In this document: positions 47,866 to 57,456 of the stretch, in pieces
How positions within the stretch are numbered: position 1 is the stretch's first letter
Layout: each line of letters starts with the position of its first letter
Assembly (NCBI RefSeq): GCF_012396015.1
Contig: NZ_JAAXOQ010000009.1
Location: 98,117 to 162,116 of the forward strand
Origin: Tsukamurella spumae
GTDB taxonomy: Bacteria > Actinomycetota > Actinomycetes > Mycobacteriales > Mycobacteriaceae
Length of the DNA stretch: 64,000 nucleotides
Reading direction: 5' to 3'
Translations under genes and position numbers: made by a program
The notes under the pieces: model-generated
Databases searched by the model: none
What the model was told of the DNA's origin: nothing
What the model saw: the letters and a program-made list of their open reading frames with translations, nothing else

Positions 47866-49248
47866 GTGGCTGATCACTTTGACACTGTTGTTCTCGGCGC
47901 CGGCCCAGGAGGCTACGTCGCCGCAATTCGCGCCGCCCAACTCGGGCAGAAGGTCGCGGTCATCGAGGAGAAGTACTGGGGCGGTGTGTGCCTGAACGTG
48001 GGCTGCATCCCGTCGAAGGCGCTCCTGAAGAACGCCGAACTGGCGCACACCTTCACACACAAGGCCCAGCTCTTCGGCATCTCCGGCGACGTCTCCTTCG
48101 ACTTCGGCGCGGCGTTCGACCGCAGCCGCAAGGTCTCCGAGGGGATCGTCAAGGGCGTTCACTTCCTCATGAAGAAGAACAAGATCGCCGAGATCAACGG
48201 TTACGGCACCTTCGTGGACGCGCACACCATCCAGGTGGGCGATCAGACGGTGACGGGCGACAACATCATCATCGACACGGGTTCGACGGTGCGCCTGCTC
48301 CCCGGCGTCACGTTGTCGGACAACGTGGTCACCTACGAGGAACAGATCCTCACCCGCGAGCTGCCCGCGTCGATCGCCATCGTCGGCGCCGGCGCGATCG
48401 GCATGGAGTTCGCGTACGTCCTCAAGAACTACGGCGTGGACGTCACCATCATCGAGTTCCTGGACCGCGCGCTGCCCAACGAGGACGCCGATGTCTCCAA
48501 GGAGATCGCCAAGCAGTACAAGAAGCTGGGCGTGAACATCCTCACCTCCACCAAGGTCGAGTCGGTCGACGACCAGGGCTCGCAGGTGGTCGTGAAGTAC
48601 ACCGGGCCCAAGGGCCCGGGCGAGATCACCGTCTCGAAGGTGCTCATGAGCATCGGCTTCGCGCCGCGCACCCAGGGCTTCGGCCTGGAGAAGACGGGCG
48701 TCGCCCTCACCGAGCGCGGCGCCATCGCCATCGACGACTACATGCGCACCAACGTGCCCGGCGTCTACGCGATCGGTGACGTCACCGCCAAACTGCAGCT
48801 GGCGCACGTCGCCGAGGCGCAGGGCGTCGTGGCCGCCGAGACCATCGCCGGGGCCGAGACCCAGGCGCTGGGCGACTACCGCATGATGCCGCGCGCCACG
48901 TTCTGCCAGCCGCAGGTGGCCTCGTTCGGCCTCACGGAGCAGCAGGCGAGGGACGAGGGCTACGACGTCAAGACGGCGACCTTCCCGTACTCGGCGAACG
49001 GCAAGGCCCAGGGCCTCGGCGAGCCCGTCGGTTTCGTCAAGCTGGTGTCCGACGCCAAGTACGGTGAGCTGCTCGGCGGCCACCTCATCGGCCCCGATGT
49101 CTCCGAGCTGCTGCCCGAGCTGACCCTCGCGCAGAAGTGGGATCTCACGGTCAACGAGCTGGCCCGCAACGTTCACACGCACCCGACCCTGTCGGAGGCG
49201 CTGCAGGAGTCGATCCACGGCCTCGCCGGCCACATGATCAACCTGTAG
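47866..49248 (+). CDS. lpdA: Dihydrolipoyl dehydrogenase
   Basis: 460 residues from GTG 47866. FAD motif [20 protein letters not shown] (about 8-27), redox-active disulfide [20 protein letters not shown] (two Cys about 42 and 47), NAD motif [15 protein letters not shown] (about 171), and C-terminal His-Glu pair in [10 protein letters not shown] (about 441). It reoxidises lipoamide in alpha-ketoacid dehydrogenase complexes and, in mycobacteria, supports peroxynitrite reductase. A strong terminator follows 12 bp after the stop. Confidence 0.97.
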   Translation: MADHFDTVVLGAGPGGYVAAIRAAQLGQKVAVIEEKYWGGVCLNVGCIPSKALLKNAELAHTFTHKAQLFGISGDVSFDFGAAFDRSRKVSEGIVKGVHFLMKKNKIAEINGYGTFVDAHTIQVGDQTVTGDNIIIDTGSTVRLLPGVTLSDNVVTYEEQILTRELPASIAIVGAGAIGMEFAYVLKNYGVDVTIIEFLDRALPNEDADVSKEIAKQYKKLGVNILTSTKVESVDDQGSQVVVKYTGPKGPGEITVSKVLMSIGFAPRTQGFGLEKTGVALTERGAIAIDDYMRTNVPGVYAIGDVTAKLQLAHVAEAQGVVAAETIAGAETQALGDYRMMPRATFCQPQVASFGLTEQQARDEGYDVKTATFPYSANGKAQGLGEPVGFVKLVSDAKYGELLGGHLIGPDVSELLPELTLAQKWDLTVNELARNVHTHPTLSEALQESIHGLAGHMINL

Positions 49249-49260
49249 GAATCGCACGTC

Positions 49261-49299
49261 CGTCGGCCCGGCATCGTCATCGACGGTGCCGGGCCGACG
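49261..49299 (+). terminator. Intrinsic hairpin terminator of lpdA
   Basis: 18-bp stem (49261-49278 with 49282-49299, one G-T pair) and a 3-base loop. The inner right arm is CGACGGTGC and the left arm CGGCATCGTC, the same design as the groEL2 terminator. Only a weak T-rich stretch follows. Confidence 0.85.
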
Positions 49300-49330
49300 C
49301 GCATCTCCCTTCGAGTCGAGGAGTCAGACG

Positions 49331-50110
49331 ATGTTCCGAGCAACCCCGGGAAAACTGCCCGCCGCGGATACCACCGAGGTCGGGGGTGTCGCGCTGCCGG
49401 CCGGGCGCCTGGTCACCGCCGCGGAGGGCGACGGCCCCGCGGTCGCCTGGATCAGCACCGAGATCCTCGGTGAGGACCGGCTGAACGAGCTGATCCGCGC
49501 GCTCGCCGCGGCCTTCCCGCAGACCGGGCTCTGGCCGCTGCAGGCCACCGGACTCGAGGACGGGAACCTCGCGAGGCCATGGGGCGACGGTGAGCTCGAG
49601 GGACCGTCGGGCAAGGACGTCCCGGACGCGCTCGCGGTCCTGACCCGCTTCGAAGCCGAGGACGCGGCGCAGGAACCCGATGCCGAGGAGGACGAGCCCA
49701 GCGTCCCCCCGGTGACGGGGCTCGCGCCCGCGATCCCGGGGGCCGACCTCGCCGCGGGATCGCTCGAGACGGGCAGCGCCGGAGGCCTGCTGCTGGTGCC
49801 CGTCGCCCGGCCGGCGGACGTGCCCGCCGCGCTCGGTTGGATGGGTGCGGCGAACTACGACATGTCCGGCGACGATCACGCCGCGGTCCTGCGGTCGTGG
49901 GAGGACCGGTTCGGGGCGGCGCTGGTGGGGATCGGTTTCGACACGCTACTGGTGCAGGTCGGGCAGGTACCGCAGTCCGCCGAACAGATCGACGGGTTGT
50001 TGCGCGAGCACTACGCCTACTGCCCCGACAACATCGACCAGGGGCTCGACGCCGACGAGTTCCGCGCCGGCCTCACCGAATGGACCCACTGGTCGTTCTG
50101 GTGGGACTGA
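49331..50110 (+). CDS. DUF4253 domain protein
   Basis: 259 residues from ATG 49331. The C-terminal half (about 150-257) has the DUF4253 arrangement: LLLVPVARPADVPAALGW, YDMSGDDHAAVLRSWEDRFGAALVGIGFDTL in two blocks, and HYAYCPDNIDQG. The N-terminal half is acidic and contains a Glu-Asp rich linker near 120. The function is unknown; in some genomes the domain sits near contact-dependent toxin immunity genes, but nothing here supports that. Single gene. Confidence 0.75.
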   Translation: MFRATPGKLPAADTTEVGGVALPAGRLVTAAEGDGPAVAWISTEILGEDRLNELIRALAAAFPQTGLWPLQATGLEDGNLARPWGDGELEGPSGKDVPDALAVLTRFEAEDAAQEPDAEEDEPSVPPVTGLAPAIPGADLAAGSLETGSAGGLLLVPVARPADVPAALGWMGAANYDMSGDDHAAVLRSWEDRFGAALVGIGFDTLLVQVGQVPQSAEQIDGLLREHYAYCPDNIDQGLDADEFRAGLTEWTHWSFWWD

Positions 50111-50126
50111 GTCACCTCGTGAGCCG

Positions 50127-50480
50127 TCAGTGCGGGTGGCCGACGACGTTGACCACCGTGCCGTCCGGGGCGCGGACGAAGAACCGTCGCGGCCCCCACT
50201 CCTCGCTGGTCAGCGGGTGCACGATCTCGTAGCCGGAGGCCTGCGCCTGTGCCCACGCCGCCTCGACGTCCTCGGTCATCACGGAGATGTCGGAGTCGAT
50301 CTCGGCGGTGCGGTCACCGGTCACGAGCTGCACGCTGGCCGCATGGTCGGGGGAGGAGAATCGGGCCACCCAGCCGAGGTTGAACTCCTCGTCGGACAGG
50401 CCCAGGAAGTCCGCGTAGAAGCCGCGGGCGGCGTCGATGTCGTCGACCGCGATGTTGGTGATCACCCTGTGCACCTGCAC
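50127..50480 (-). CDS. VOC (glyoxalase/bleomycin-resistance) family protein
   Basis: 117 residues from GTG 50480, two bases after the HD gene stop. The fold's two beta-alpha-beta-beta-beta repeats are visible: NIAVDDIDAARGFYADFLGL (about 9-28) and EDVEAAWAQAQASGYEIVHP-EEWGPRRFFVRAPDGTVVNVV (about 70-113). PDG-VV and the metal-ligand positions are typical. Such proteins bind or modify small molecules; the substrate is unknown. Last gene of the four-gene leftward operon. Confidence 0.82.
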   Translation of the reverse strand: MQVHRVITNIAVDDIDAARGFYADFLGLSDEEFNLGWVARFSSPDHAASVQLVTGDRTAEIDSDISVMTEDVEAAWAQAQASGYEIVHPLTSEEWGPRRFFVRAPDGTVVNVVGHPH

Positions 50481-50482
50481 GA

Positions 50483-51067
50483 TCAGGCCTCCAACTCGCG
50501 CAGTTCCGCGGCCAGGTTGGCGCGCGCGGCGTCCTCCCACCGGGCGCGCCCCGCCGCGGTGTGGAACAGGAAGGCGTGCGCGAGCAGGCCGCGGAGCACC
50601 TGCGCGCGCCCCGGCCGGAACAGGTCGTCGGGCACCGTCGAATACTCCGCCCGCACCGCTGCCGCGTAGGTGCGGTACCGCTCGGGCGGGGAGGCGAGGA
50701 TCGCGAGGTCGGCGTCGCACAGGGCGGCGGCGTCGGGGTCGCCGGCGGGGACGTCGTGGTCGGCCGTGACCCGCACCAATCGCGCGACCTCCGCACCGAG
50801 GTCACCGTCGAGCATCTGCTCGGCCAGAAGGGCCGACTGCTCCTCGTTGTCCGGGGCGCCGATCACGTAGACCGCGTCGTGGAACCACGCGGCGAGCTCG
50901 ACGGCGTCGCGGTCGAAGGCGGCACCGGCCGCCGCGAGCTCGTCGAGGCCGCGCAGCACCCCGGCCAGGTGGTCGACGGTGTGGTACCTGCGGTGCGGCT
51001 CGTTCCAGCGCGCCAACAGGTCCTCGCGCTGGGCGTCGGCGAGGAGCGCCGTCGACGGCGCCGTCAC
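50483..51067 (-). CDS. HD-domain protein (putative metal-dependent phosphohydrolase)
   Basis: 194 residues from GTG 51067, overlapping the previous gene (GTGA). The HD pattern is RRYHTVDHLAGVL (about 26) and AAWFHDAVY (about 59), then RVTADHDVP and DADLAIL. Similar short proteins are often annotated as predicted metal-dependent HD hydrolases. Substrate unknown. It sits between an AhpD-like and a VOC gene. Confidence 0.82.
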   Translation of the reverse strand: MTAPSTALLADAQREDLLARWNEPHRRYHTVDHLAGVLRGLDELAAAGAAFDRDAVELAAWFHDAVYVIGAPDNEEQSALLAEQMLDGDLGAEVARLVRVTADHDVPAGDPDAAALCDADLAILASPPERYRTYAAAVRAEYSTVPDDLFRPGRAQVLRGLLAHAFLFHTAAGRARWEDAARANLAAELRELEA

Positions 51068-51591
51068 CGCTCGGGCTCGATCCCGAGGATGTCGATCGTG
51101 GTGGCCAGTCCGTCGTAGTTCGTGGCGAGGAGGACGATCTCGACGAGCCGGCGCTCGTCGTAGAACGCTGCGAGCCGCGCCCAGGCGTCGTCGGAGACGG
51201 ACCTGTCCGCAACGATCTGGGTGACCACCTCGAGCAGCGCCGCGCTGCGCTCGTTCCACCCGGAACCGTCGAAGATCCGCTCGAACTGGGTGGCCGTGAG
51301 CCCGGCGCGGGCGCCGATGCGGCGGTGATGGCCCAGCTCGTAGGCGTTCTCCCGCAGGTACGCGACGCGGACGATGACCGTCTCGGACTCCGTTCGCTTG
51401 AGCGCACCGAAGGGCATGAGCATGCCGGAGTAGCCGAGCCAGCCCAGGAACAAGCGCTTCGTGCGGCCGAGGGTGGAGAACAGGTGCATGTCGTCGGCGC
51501 GGATGGCCCGCGCCCCGACCTTGGCGATCGCGTAGTTGATCGGTCCGGCGGCGCGCAGGCCGGCGGGGCGGACCCGGGGGGACGTGGGCAT
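51064..51591 (-). CDS. Carboxymuconolactone decarboxylase / AhpD-like protein
   Basis: 175 residues. The family helix pattern is visible in ETVIVRVAYLRENAYELGHHRRIGARAGLT in two blocks (about 69-98). The usual CxxxH pair of AhpD is replaced by ENAYELGHHRRI, so peroxidase-type disulfide chemistry is not expected. Function unknown. Its ATG shares one base with the stop of the upstream hydrolase gene. Confidence 0.82.
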   Translation of the reverse strand: MPTSPRVRPAGLRAAGPINYAIAKVGARAIRADDMHLFSTLGRTKRLFLGWLGYSGMLMPFGALKRTESETVIVRVAYLRENAYELGHHRRIGARAGLTATQFERIFDGSGWNERSAALLEVVTQIVADRSVSDDAWARLAAFYDERRLVEIVLLATNYDGLATTIDILGIEPER

Positions 51592-52328
51592 CAGCGGTCT
51601 CCGAGGGTGCGGGCGAACAGGGCCTCGAGCTCCGTGAAGTGCCGCTCCGAGCCGGCCTCCTGGTAATTCGGGGTGTCGGCCATGGTGTAGCCGTGCGGGG
51701 CATCGGGATAGATCGCGTTCGTGGCCGTCAGCCCGGCGGAGGCCAGTGCCGCGCCGAGCAGTTCGACGGCCTCGGGCGGCATCGACGTGTCGTGATCGGC
51801 GTGCCCGTAGACGAACTCCGCGCGCGCCCGGGGGAGGCCCAGGTGGATGCTGTCGGGCTCGTCCGTGGCGATGCGGGAGCCGTGGAAGCCGCCGCAGGCG
51901 ACGACGGTGTCCGGGTGCGCGATCGCCGCGAGCGTGGACAGCCGGGCGCCCAGGCAATAGCCCGTGACGCCGACGGGGCCGGTGACGCCGGGCTGGGCGA
52001 GGAGCGCGGCCAGGTAGGCGTCCGTGTCCGGCTCGGACTTGTCCGGGGTGAGGCCCATGACGCGCTTCATCGCCCCACCCATGAACCGCTCGCGAGCCTC
52101 CGGAGTGTCCAGCGGCTCGTCGGGGGACGTGGCCGCGGCATCGCCGTCGCGGTAGAAGACGTTCGGCGCGAGGACCGCGTACCCCCACGAGGCGATGCGG
52201 TCCGCCATCGACGCGATCTGCGGTCGCAGGCCGATGGCGTCGATGAACAGCAGGACCCCGGGCACGGGGTCGTCGGTCTGCGGGCGGGCGAAGTAGGCGT
52301 CGGCGATCCCCGACGGGGTCTCGATCAT
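51591..52328 (-). CDS. Dienelactone hydrolase family protein
   Basis: 245 residues from ATG 52328 (GTG 52331 directly before is an alternative). Alpha/beta-hydrolase with VLLFIDAIGLRPQIASMADR (about 27-46), a Cys nucleophile in VGVTGYCLGARL (about 121), Asp in VYGHADHDTS (about 172) and His in APHGYTM (about 206). The Cys identifies the dienelactone hydrolase type rather than a serine esterase. First gene of a coupled operon with AhpD-like, HD and VOC genes, perhaps for a minor catabolic or detoxification route. Confidence 0.88.
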   Translation of the reverse strand: MIETPSGIADAYFARPQTDDPVPGVLLFIDAIGLRPQIASMADRIASWGYAVLAPNVFYRDGDAAATSPDEPLDTPEARERFMGGAMKRVMGLTPDKSEPDTDAYLAALLAQPGVTGPVGVTGYCLGARLSTLAAIAHPDTVVACGGFHGSRIATDEPDSIHLGLPRARAEFVYGHADHDTSMPPEAVELLGAALASAGLTATNAIYPDAPHGYTMADTPNYQEAGSERHFTELEALFARTLGDR

Positions 52329-52395
52329 CACGCCCGCCGAGCGTACGCCTCCGGGCGGCACGGCGGGCACCGTCGAACCAGGGAGGGTGACGGAG

Positions 52396-53796
52396 CTACC
52401 GGACGAGGTAGGGGCTGACCGTCGAACGATGCTCGTCGATGTCGAGGCTCTTGCCGATGGCGGGGAAGGCGCGCTGGGGGCAGCCGGAGCGCTCGCAGAC
52501 GCGGCAGCCGGCGCCGATCGGGGTGGCGTTGGCGTCGCCCAGGTCCAGACCGCGGGCGTATACGAGGCGGTGGGCGTGCCGCAGCTCGCAGCCGATGCCG
52601 ATGGCGAAGGTCTTGCCGGGCTGGCCGTACCGCGCCGCCCGTCGCTCGACGGTGCGCGCGACCCACAGGTAGTTGCGGCCGTCGGGCATCTCGACGATCT
52701 GCGTGATGATCTTGCCCGGCCACGCGAAGGTCTCGTAGACGTTCCACAGCGGGCAGGTGCCGCCGGACGCGGAGAAGTGGAACCCGGTGGAACTCTGCCG
52801 CTTGCTCATGTTCCCGGCCCGGTCGACGCGGACGAAGGAGAGGGGCACGCCGCGCAGGTTGGGGCGCTGCAGGGTGGACAGACGGTGCGCGATGGTCTCG
52901 TAGCTCACGGAGAAGAACGCGGACAGCCGCTCGATGTCGTACTCGAACTCCTCCGCGGCACCGTGGAACTGCGTGTACGGCAGCACGACGGCGGCCGCGT
53001 AGTAGTTCGCGAGCCCGAGCCGCGCGAGGCGACCCGCCTCCTCGGAGCCGAACCCGGCACCGTCGACCATGGCGTCGATCTCGCGGCCGCACTCGAGGTA
53101 CGCGAGCTCGGCGGCCATCTTGAAGACCTGCTGCCCGACCGAGAGATGGCGGTTGATCTCCAGGACGCGGGTGCGCGGGTCGTACCGGTGGAGCACCGTC
53201 TCCCCGAGATCGACGCGGCGGCGGATGGACACGTTGTGCACGGCCTCGAGGCGGGTGACGATCTCGGTCCGGACGTCGGCGCTGTGCATGCGCATCCGGG
53301 CGGTGAGCTCCTCCGCGGCGGTGTCGAGCTCGTGGAAGTAGTTCTGCCGCTGGTAGAAGAAGTCCCGCACCTCCTCGTGCGGGTTGGGGATGCTGCCGCG
53401 CGCACCGGGGTCGTTGCGGCCGTCGGTGACCTGGGCGAGCTGGTCGGCGGCGCCGAGGTAGCGGCGGTGCAGCGCGACCATGGCGCGGGCGAAGCCGGGG
53501 TGGTCGCGGGCCAGCTCGGAGAGCTCGTCGGTGCTGGTGGGCGCGTCGACGTCCATCGTGACCTCACGCAGCTCCGCGATGAGCCGCGTCTGGTCCTGCG
53601 AGTTGAAGAACGAGGTGTCGATGCCGAAGACATCGGTGATCTTGAGCAGCACCGGCACACTGAGCGGCCGTACATCGTGCTCGATCTGGTTCAGGTACGA
53701 CGGCGAGATCTCCAACGCCTCGGCGAGGGACGCCTGCGACAGCCCGCGCTCCTTGCGCAGGCCTCGGAGGCGAGCACCCACGTAGGTCTTGGACAT
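52396..53796 (-). CDS. ramB: RamB-type short-chain-fatty-acid regulator
   Basis: 466 residues from ATG 53796. N-terminal XRE-type HTH: GARLRGLRKERGLSQASLAEALEISPSYLNQIEH in two blocks (about 7-40). A long ligand-binding middle follows, then a C-terminal zinc-ribbon-like part with SASGGTCPLW (about 346) and GCRVCERSGCPQRAF (about 432-446). This is the RamB/PrpR layout. RamB represses glyoxylate-cycle genes in corynebacteria and mycobacteria, and it is divergent from aceA here as in M. tuberculosis. Possible RamB sites lie in the shared 411-bp gap. Confidence 0.92.
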   Translation of the reverse strand: MSKTYVGARLRGLRKERGLSQASLAEALEISPSYLNQIEHDVRPLSVPVLLKITDVFGIDTSFFNSQDQTRLIAELREVTMDVDAPTSTDELSELARDHPGFARAMVALHRRYLGAADQLAQVTDGRNDPGARGSIPNPHEEVRDFFYQRQNYFHELDTAAEELTARMRMHSADVRTEIVTRLEAVHNVSIRRRVDLGETVLHRYDPRTRVLEINRHLSVGQQVFKMAAELAYLECGREIDAMVDGAGFGSEEAGRLARLGLANYYAAAVVLPYTQFHGAAEEFEYDIERLSAFFSVSYETIAHRLSTLQRPNLRGVPLSFVRVDRAGNMSKRQSSTGFHFSASGGTCPLWNVYETFAWPGKIITQIVEMPDGRNYLWVARTVERRAARYGQPGKTFAIGIGCELRHAHRLVYARGLDLGDANATPIGAGCRVCERSGCPQRAFPAIGKSLDIDEHRSTVSPYLVR

Positions 53797-54207
53797 GCAG
53801 CGAATATTAGTCGTGGAAGCCCAGCTACCGGCGCGTACGGGCAGTGATGCGCCACCTTCGCAGTGAAGTGCATCACACAACCGGTCCGACGGTGCGCTGC
53901 CGGGCGGCGGCGGACCGTCGGAAACGGCCCGACGGGGCCGGGGAGCCCGACCCGCAAACTCCCAGTACGGACGTACTTTTTTCTGCGAACCGTGCCACTC
54001 TCCTTCGCAAAATTAGCAAGATCCTCGTGATTTCATGGCTTGCTTTGGCATCCTCGATGGCCTTGGCCTGCGGCTTTAGGTGTGGCACCCTGTGTTCAGG
54101 CGCAAAGCCGGTGCAGTGAAGCGGGTTAGCGATCAGCCTCTCGCCCGCAGCCGGTCGCCGATCAGATTCCTATATCGACTACGCGAAGAGCGAAGAACGG
54201 GGAGCCA
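53797..54207. promoter_or_regulatory. ramB-aceA divergent control region
   Basis: No gene is supported in these 411 bp. The middle (about 53960-54110) is clearly AT-richer than the window. It holds candidate RamB sites (listed separately) and an AGTACG-GA-CGTACT hairpin at 53964-53977 followed by six T's. Close to ramB are CGACGGTGC and GGACCGTCGG, an inverted pair of the window's repeated motif. A TATATC near 54172 may be the aceA -10 region. Confidence 0.6.
54004..54014 (-). promoter_or_regulatory. Candidate RamB binding site
   Basis: On the minus strand AATTTTGCGAA, 9 of 11 bases of the published-type RamB consensus AACTTTGCAAA. A poorer match, AGTTTGCGG, lies at 53952-53960. Confidence 0.5.
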
Positions 54208-55500
54208 ATGAGCACCGTCGGACAGCCGAGGACCGCCGCCGAGATCCAGCAGGATTGGGACACCAACCCGCGCTGGAAGGGCATCAAGCGCGACTACACC
54301 GCGGCTCAGGTGGAGGAGCTCCAGGGCTCCGTGGTCGAGGAGAACACGCTCGCCAAGCGCGGCGCCGAGATCCTCTGGGACGGCGTGACCAAGGGCGACG
54401 GCTCCTACATCAACGCCCTGGGCGCCCTCACCGGCAACATGGCCGTGCAGCAGGTGCGCGCCGGCCTCAAGGCCATCTACCTCTCCGGCTGGCAGGTCGC
54501 CGGTGACGCGAACCTCGCGGGCCACACCTACCCGGACCAGTCGCTGTACCCGGCCAACTCGGTTCCGGCCGTCGTGCGCCGCATCAACAACGCCATGCTC
54601 CGCGCCGACGAGATCGCCAAGGTCGAGGGCGACAACGCGGTCGACAACTGGGTCGTGCCGATCGTCGCCGACGGCGAGGCCGGCTTCGGTGGCGCGCTCA
54701 ACGTCTACGAGCTGCAGAAGGCCATGATCGCCGCGGGTGCCGCCGGTACCCACTGGGAGGATCAGCTCGCCTCGGAGAAGAAGTGCGGCCACCTCGGTGG
54801 CAAGGTGCTCATCCCGACCCAGCAGCACATCCGCACCCTGACCTCGGCGCGTCTGGCCGCGGACGTGGCGAACACGCCCACCGTCGTGATCGCCCGTACC
54901 GACGCCGAGGCCGCCACGCTGCTCACCACCGACGTGGACGACCGTGACAAGCCCTTCCTCGACGGCACCCGCACCTCCGAGGGCTTCTTCGGCATCAAGA
55001 ACGGCGTCGAGCCCTGCATCGCCCGCGCCAAGGCCTACGCGCCCTACGCCGACATGATCTGGATGGAGACCGGCAAGCCCGATCTCGAGCTCGCCAAGAA
55101 GTTCGCCGAGGCCGTCAAGGCCGAGTTCCCCGACCAGCTGCTGGCGTACAACTGCTCGCCGTCGTTCAACTGGAAGCAGCACCTGGACGACGCGACCATC
55201 GCGAAGTTCCAGAACGAGCTGGGCGCGATGGGCTTCACCTTCCAGTTCATCACGCTGGCCGGCTTCCACGCCCTCAACTACTCGATGTTCGACCTGGCGC
55301 ACGGCTACGCCCGCAACCAGATGTCGGCCTACGTCGACCTGCAGGAGCGCGAGTTCGCCGCCGAGGAGCGCGGTTACACCGCCACGAAGCACCAGCGTGA
55401 GGTCGGCGCCGGCTACTTCGACCGCATCGCCACCACCGTCGACCCCAACACGTCCACCGCGGCGCTGAAGGGCTCGACCGAGGAAGGCCAGTTCCACTAG
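54208..55500 (+). CDS. aceA: Isocitrate lyase
   Basis: 430 residues, matching Icl1-type enzymes. ATG 54208 follows a GGGGAG site. Active-site block [19 protein letters not shown] (about 191-209, with the catalytic Cys in KKCGH), metal/substrate segments [11 protein letters not shown] (about 152) and NCSPSFNW (about 313). Isocitrate is split into glyoxylate and succinate, the entry to the glyoxylate shunt for growth on acetate and fatty acids, and also methylisocitrate cleavage in mycobacteria. Divergent from ramB. fadB2 follows 167 bp later, a gap with its own hairpin. Confidence 0.98.
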   Translation: MSTVGQPRTAAEIQQDWDTNPRWKGIKRDYTAAQVEELQGSVVEENTLAKRGAEILWDGVTKGDGSYINALGALTGNMAVQQVRAGLKAIYLSGWQVAGDANLAGHTYPDQSLYPANSVPAVVRRINNAMLRADEIAKVEGDNAVDNWVVPIVADGEAGFGGALNVYELQKAMIAAGAAGTHWEDQLASEKKCGHLGGKVLIPTQQHIRTLTSARLAADVANTPTVVIARTDAEAATLLTTDVDDRDKPFLDGTRTSEGFFGIKNGVEPCIARAKAYAPYADMIWMETGKPDLELAKKFAEAVKAEFPDQLLAYNCSPSFNWKQHLDDATIAKFQNELGAMGFTFQFITLAGFHALNYSMFDLAHGYARNQMSAYVDLQEREFAAEERGYTATKHQREVGAGYFDRIATTVDPNTSTAALKGSTEEGQFH

Positions 55501-55605
55501 GAATTGGCAAGGAGATACCCGGCGCTCGGATCGTGACACGTGCACGAGGTGAGATGAGGGTAACTCTGCTGGGGTACGCCTAGAACGTGCCCGACTACCT
55601 GACAG

Positions 55606-55634
55606 GCGGCCCGCAACGCGATGTTGCGGGCCGC
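55606..55634 (+). terminator. Hairpin between aceA and fadB2
   Basis: Perfect 12-bp stem (55606-55617 with 55623-55634), loop GCGAT. No strong T run follows, so it may reduce rather than stop read-through into fadB2. Confidence 0.65.
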
Positions 55635-55667
55635 TTGCATATCGGCAGAAGTTTCGGAGAGGCGGAA

Positions 55668-56537
55668 ATGTCTGAAGTAGTTTCGCGGGTCGGCGTCGTG
55701 GGCGCCGGCCAGATGGGCGGCGGTATCGCCGAGGTGTCGGCCCGCGCCGGCGCGGACGTGCTGGTCTGGGAGGCCACCGAGGAGCTCGCGGCCGGCGGCC
55801 GCGCGCGCATCCTCAAGTCGTTGGACCGGGCCGTGTCCAGCGGCAAGATCACCGAGCGTGAGCGGGACCAGGCCGCCGAGCGGCTGACCTTCACCACCGA
55901 TCTCGCCGACTTCGCCGACCGCCAGCTGGTGATCGAGGCCATCGTCGAGAACGAGGCCGTCAAGGCCGAGGTGTTCGGCAAGCTCGACGCCGTGGTCACC
56001 GACCCCGAGGCCGTCCTCGCGTCCAACACCTCGTCGCTGCCGATCCAGCGCATCGCCGAGGCCACGAAGAACCCCGGACGGGTGTTGGGCCTGCACTTCT
56101 TCAACCCGGTGCCGGTGCTCCCGCTCGTCGAGGTGATCAGCTCGCTGTCCACGTCCGACGGTGCCGTGGCCCGCGCCGAGCAGTTCGCCTCCGAGGTGCT
56201 GGGCAAGCAGGTCGTGCGCGCCACCGACCGCTCGGGCTTCATCGTCAACGCCCTGCTGGTCCCGTACCTGCTCTCGGCGATCCGCATGTACGAGTCGGGC
56301 TTCGCCACGGCCGAGGACATCGACAAGGCGATCGTGCTCGGCCTGGCGCACCCAATGGGCCCGCTCAAGCTGACCGATCTCATCGGCCTGGACACCGTGA
56401 AGTTCATCGCCGACGCCATGTACGAGGAGTACAAGGAGCCGCTCTACGCCGCTCCGCCGCTCCTGCTGCGCATGGTCGAGGCCGGCTACAAGGGCAAGAA
56501 GGCGGGCCGCGGCTTCTTCGAGTACTCGGCGAAGTAG
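55668..56537 (+). CDS. fadB2: 3-hydroxybutyryl-CoA dehydrogenase
   Basis: 289 residues from ATG 55668, with GGAGAGGCGG upstream. NAD motif VGVVGAGQMGGGIAEVSARAG (about 8-28, first 20 residues shown in part), ASNTSSLPI (about 121), the catalytic His-Glu pair in LGLHFFNPVPVLPLVEVI (about 144), and AHPMGPLKLTDLIGLD (about 228). It oxidises 3-hydroxybutyryl-CoA to acetoacetyl-CoA in short-chain fatty-acid metabolism. The neighbour aceA fits a role in acetyl-CoA assimilation, and the same pair occurs in M. tuberculosis. Confidence 0.95.
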   Translation: MSEVVSRVGVVGAGQMGGGIAEVSARAGADVLVWEATEELAAGGRARILKSLDRAVSSGKITERERDQAAERLTFTTDLADFADRQLVIEAIVENEAVKAEVFGKLDAVVTDPEAVLASNTSSLPIQRIAEATKNPGRVLGLHFFNPVPVLPLVEVISSLSTSDGAVARAEQFASEVLGKQVVRATDRSGFIVNALLVPYLLSAIRMYESGFATAEDIDKAIVLGLAHPMGPLKLTDLIGLDTVKFIADAMYEEYKEPLYAAPPLLLRMVEAGYKGKKAGRGFFEYSAK

Positions 56538-56546
56538 GGATCCGTT

Positions 56547-56578
56547 GCTGAACCGGCAAGGGGACTTGCCGGTTCAGC
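56547..56578 (+). terminator. Intrinsic terminator of fadB2
   Basis: Perfect 14-bp stem (56547-56560 with 56565-56578) and GGGA loop, 9 bp after the stop. Confidence 0.85.
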
Positions 56579-56648
56579 CCTCCGCCGGGGCGGCGACATC
56601 GAGCGGGAACCGTCCCGGGTCGGTGCGTGGCGCGCTAGCGTGGGCCGC

Positions 56649-57401
56649 ATGACCGGCGCGATCGACCGGGTCGAGGCGATGCTCGACCCCACCCGGCTCG
56701 GCCGCGCGCCGGACCGCACCCACGGCTACCTCGACGTGCTCGCGCCGGAGAGCGCCAGGCCGACGGGGCTGAGCAATGCGCTCATGCACAACCCGGCGCT
56801 GGCCGCGGTGTACGAGAAGGCCTGGCGGCCGGCCTTCACCCGGTTGTTCAGCCTCGGCGGTTCCGGCACGCTCAGCCGCCAGGACCTGCTGCTCGACGAG
56901 CTGACGGGCCGCGGCGAGCAGAAGCTCCTCGACGTGGCCTGCGGACCCGGTCTGTATACGAAACCCTTGGCGCGCAAGCTCAGTGGCGACGGTGTGGTGG
57001 TCGGCCTCGATGTCTCCGACGCGATGCTGCAGCGCGCCGTCGCCGACAATTCGGGCGACCGCATCGTCTACGTCCGCGGCAGCGCGCTCGAGCTGCCCTT
57101 TTCCGACGGTGCCTTCGACACCGTCGTCTGCCTGGCGGCGCTGTACCTGATCCCGGCGCCGCGGCTCGCGGTCCGCGAGATCTGCCGCGTGACCGGGCCG
57201 GGCGGGCGTGTCGCACTGTTCACCTCGCTGCAGACCCCGCTCACCTCCGTCCTCGGATCGTCCACAGCCGAACGGGTTTCGGGCTTCCGCTGGTTCGGCA
57301 AGGACGAGATCACCGGCTGGCTCCGGGATAACGGTCTCGTGGACGTCAAACAGACGGTCAGCGGTCAGGGGCAGTTCGTCACCGCGCGCAAGCCCCAGTG
57401 A
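56649..57401 (+). CDS. Class I SAM-dependent methyltransferase
   Basis: 250 residues from ATG 56649. SAM motif I is LLDVACGPGLYTKPLARKL (about 98-116). Motif II is VVGLDVSDAMLQRAV (about 121), then the post-motif LPFSDGAFDTVVCLAALYLIP (in two parts, about 153-173) and GPGGRVALFTSL (about 188). This UbiE/COQ5-like type acts on small molecules or lipids. In M. tuberculosis fadB2 is followed by a mycolic-acid methyltransferase (umaA), but this protein is not of that type. Substrate unknown. Confidence 0.87.
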   Translation: MTGAIDRVEAMLDPTRLGRAPDRTHGYLDVLAPESARPTGLSNALMHNPALAAVYEKAWRPAFTRLFSLGGSGTLSRQDLLLDELTGRGEQKLLDVACGPGLYTKPLARKLSGDGVVVGLDVSDAMLQRAVADNSGDRIVYVRGSALELPFSDGAFDTVVCLAALYLIPAPRLAVREICRVTGPGGRVALFTSLQTPLTSVLGSSTAERVSGFRWFGKDEITGWLRDNGLVDVKQTVSGQGQFVTARKPQ

Positions 57402-57456
57402 CCGGCGCCCGCCCCGGCCCTCGCCCCGGCCCTCACGAAGGCCCTCGCGTCGGGGC

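Noticed and set aside
53844..54119. Small frames in the ramB-aceA gap
   Set aside because: They lie across an AT-rich control region with RamB-like sites and have no plausible start signals.
57405..57450. Short GCCCCGGCCCTC repeat after the methyltransferase gene
   Set aside because: Only two imperfect units; this fits ordinary GC-rich slippage and has no visible function.
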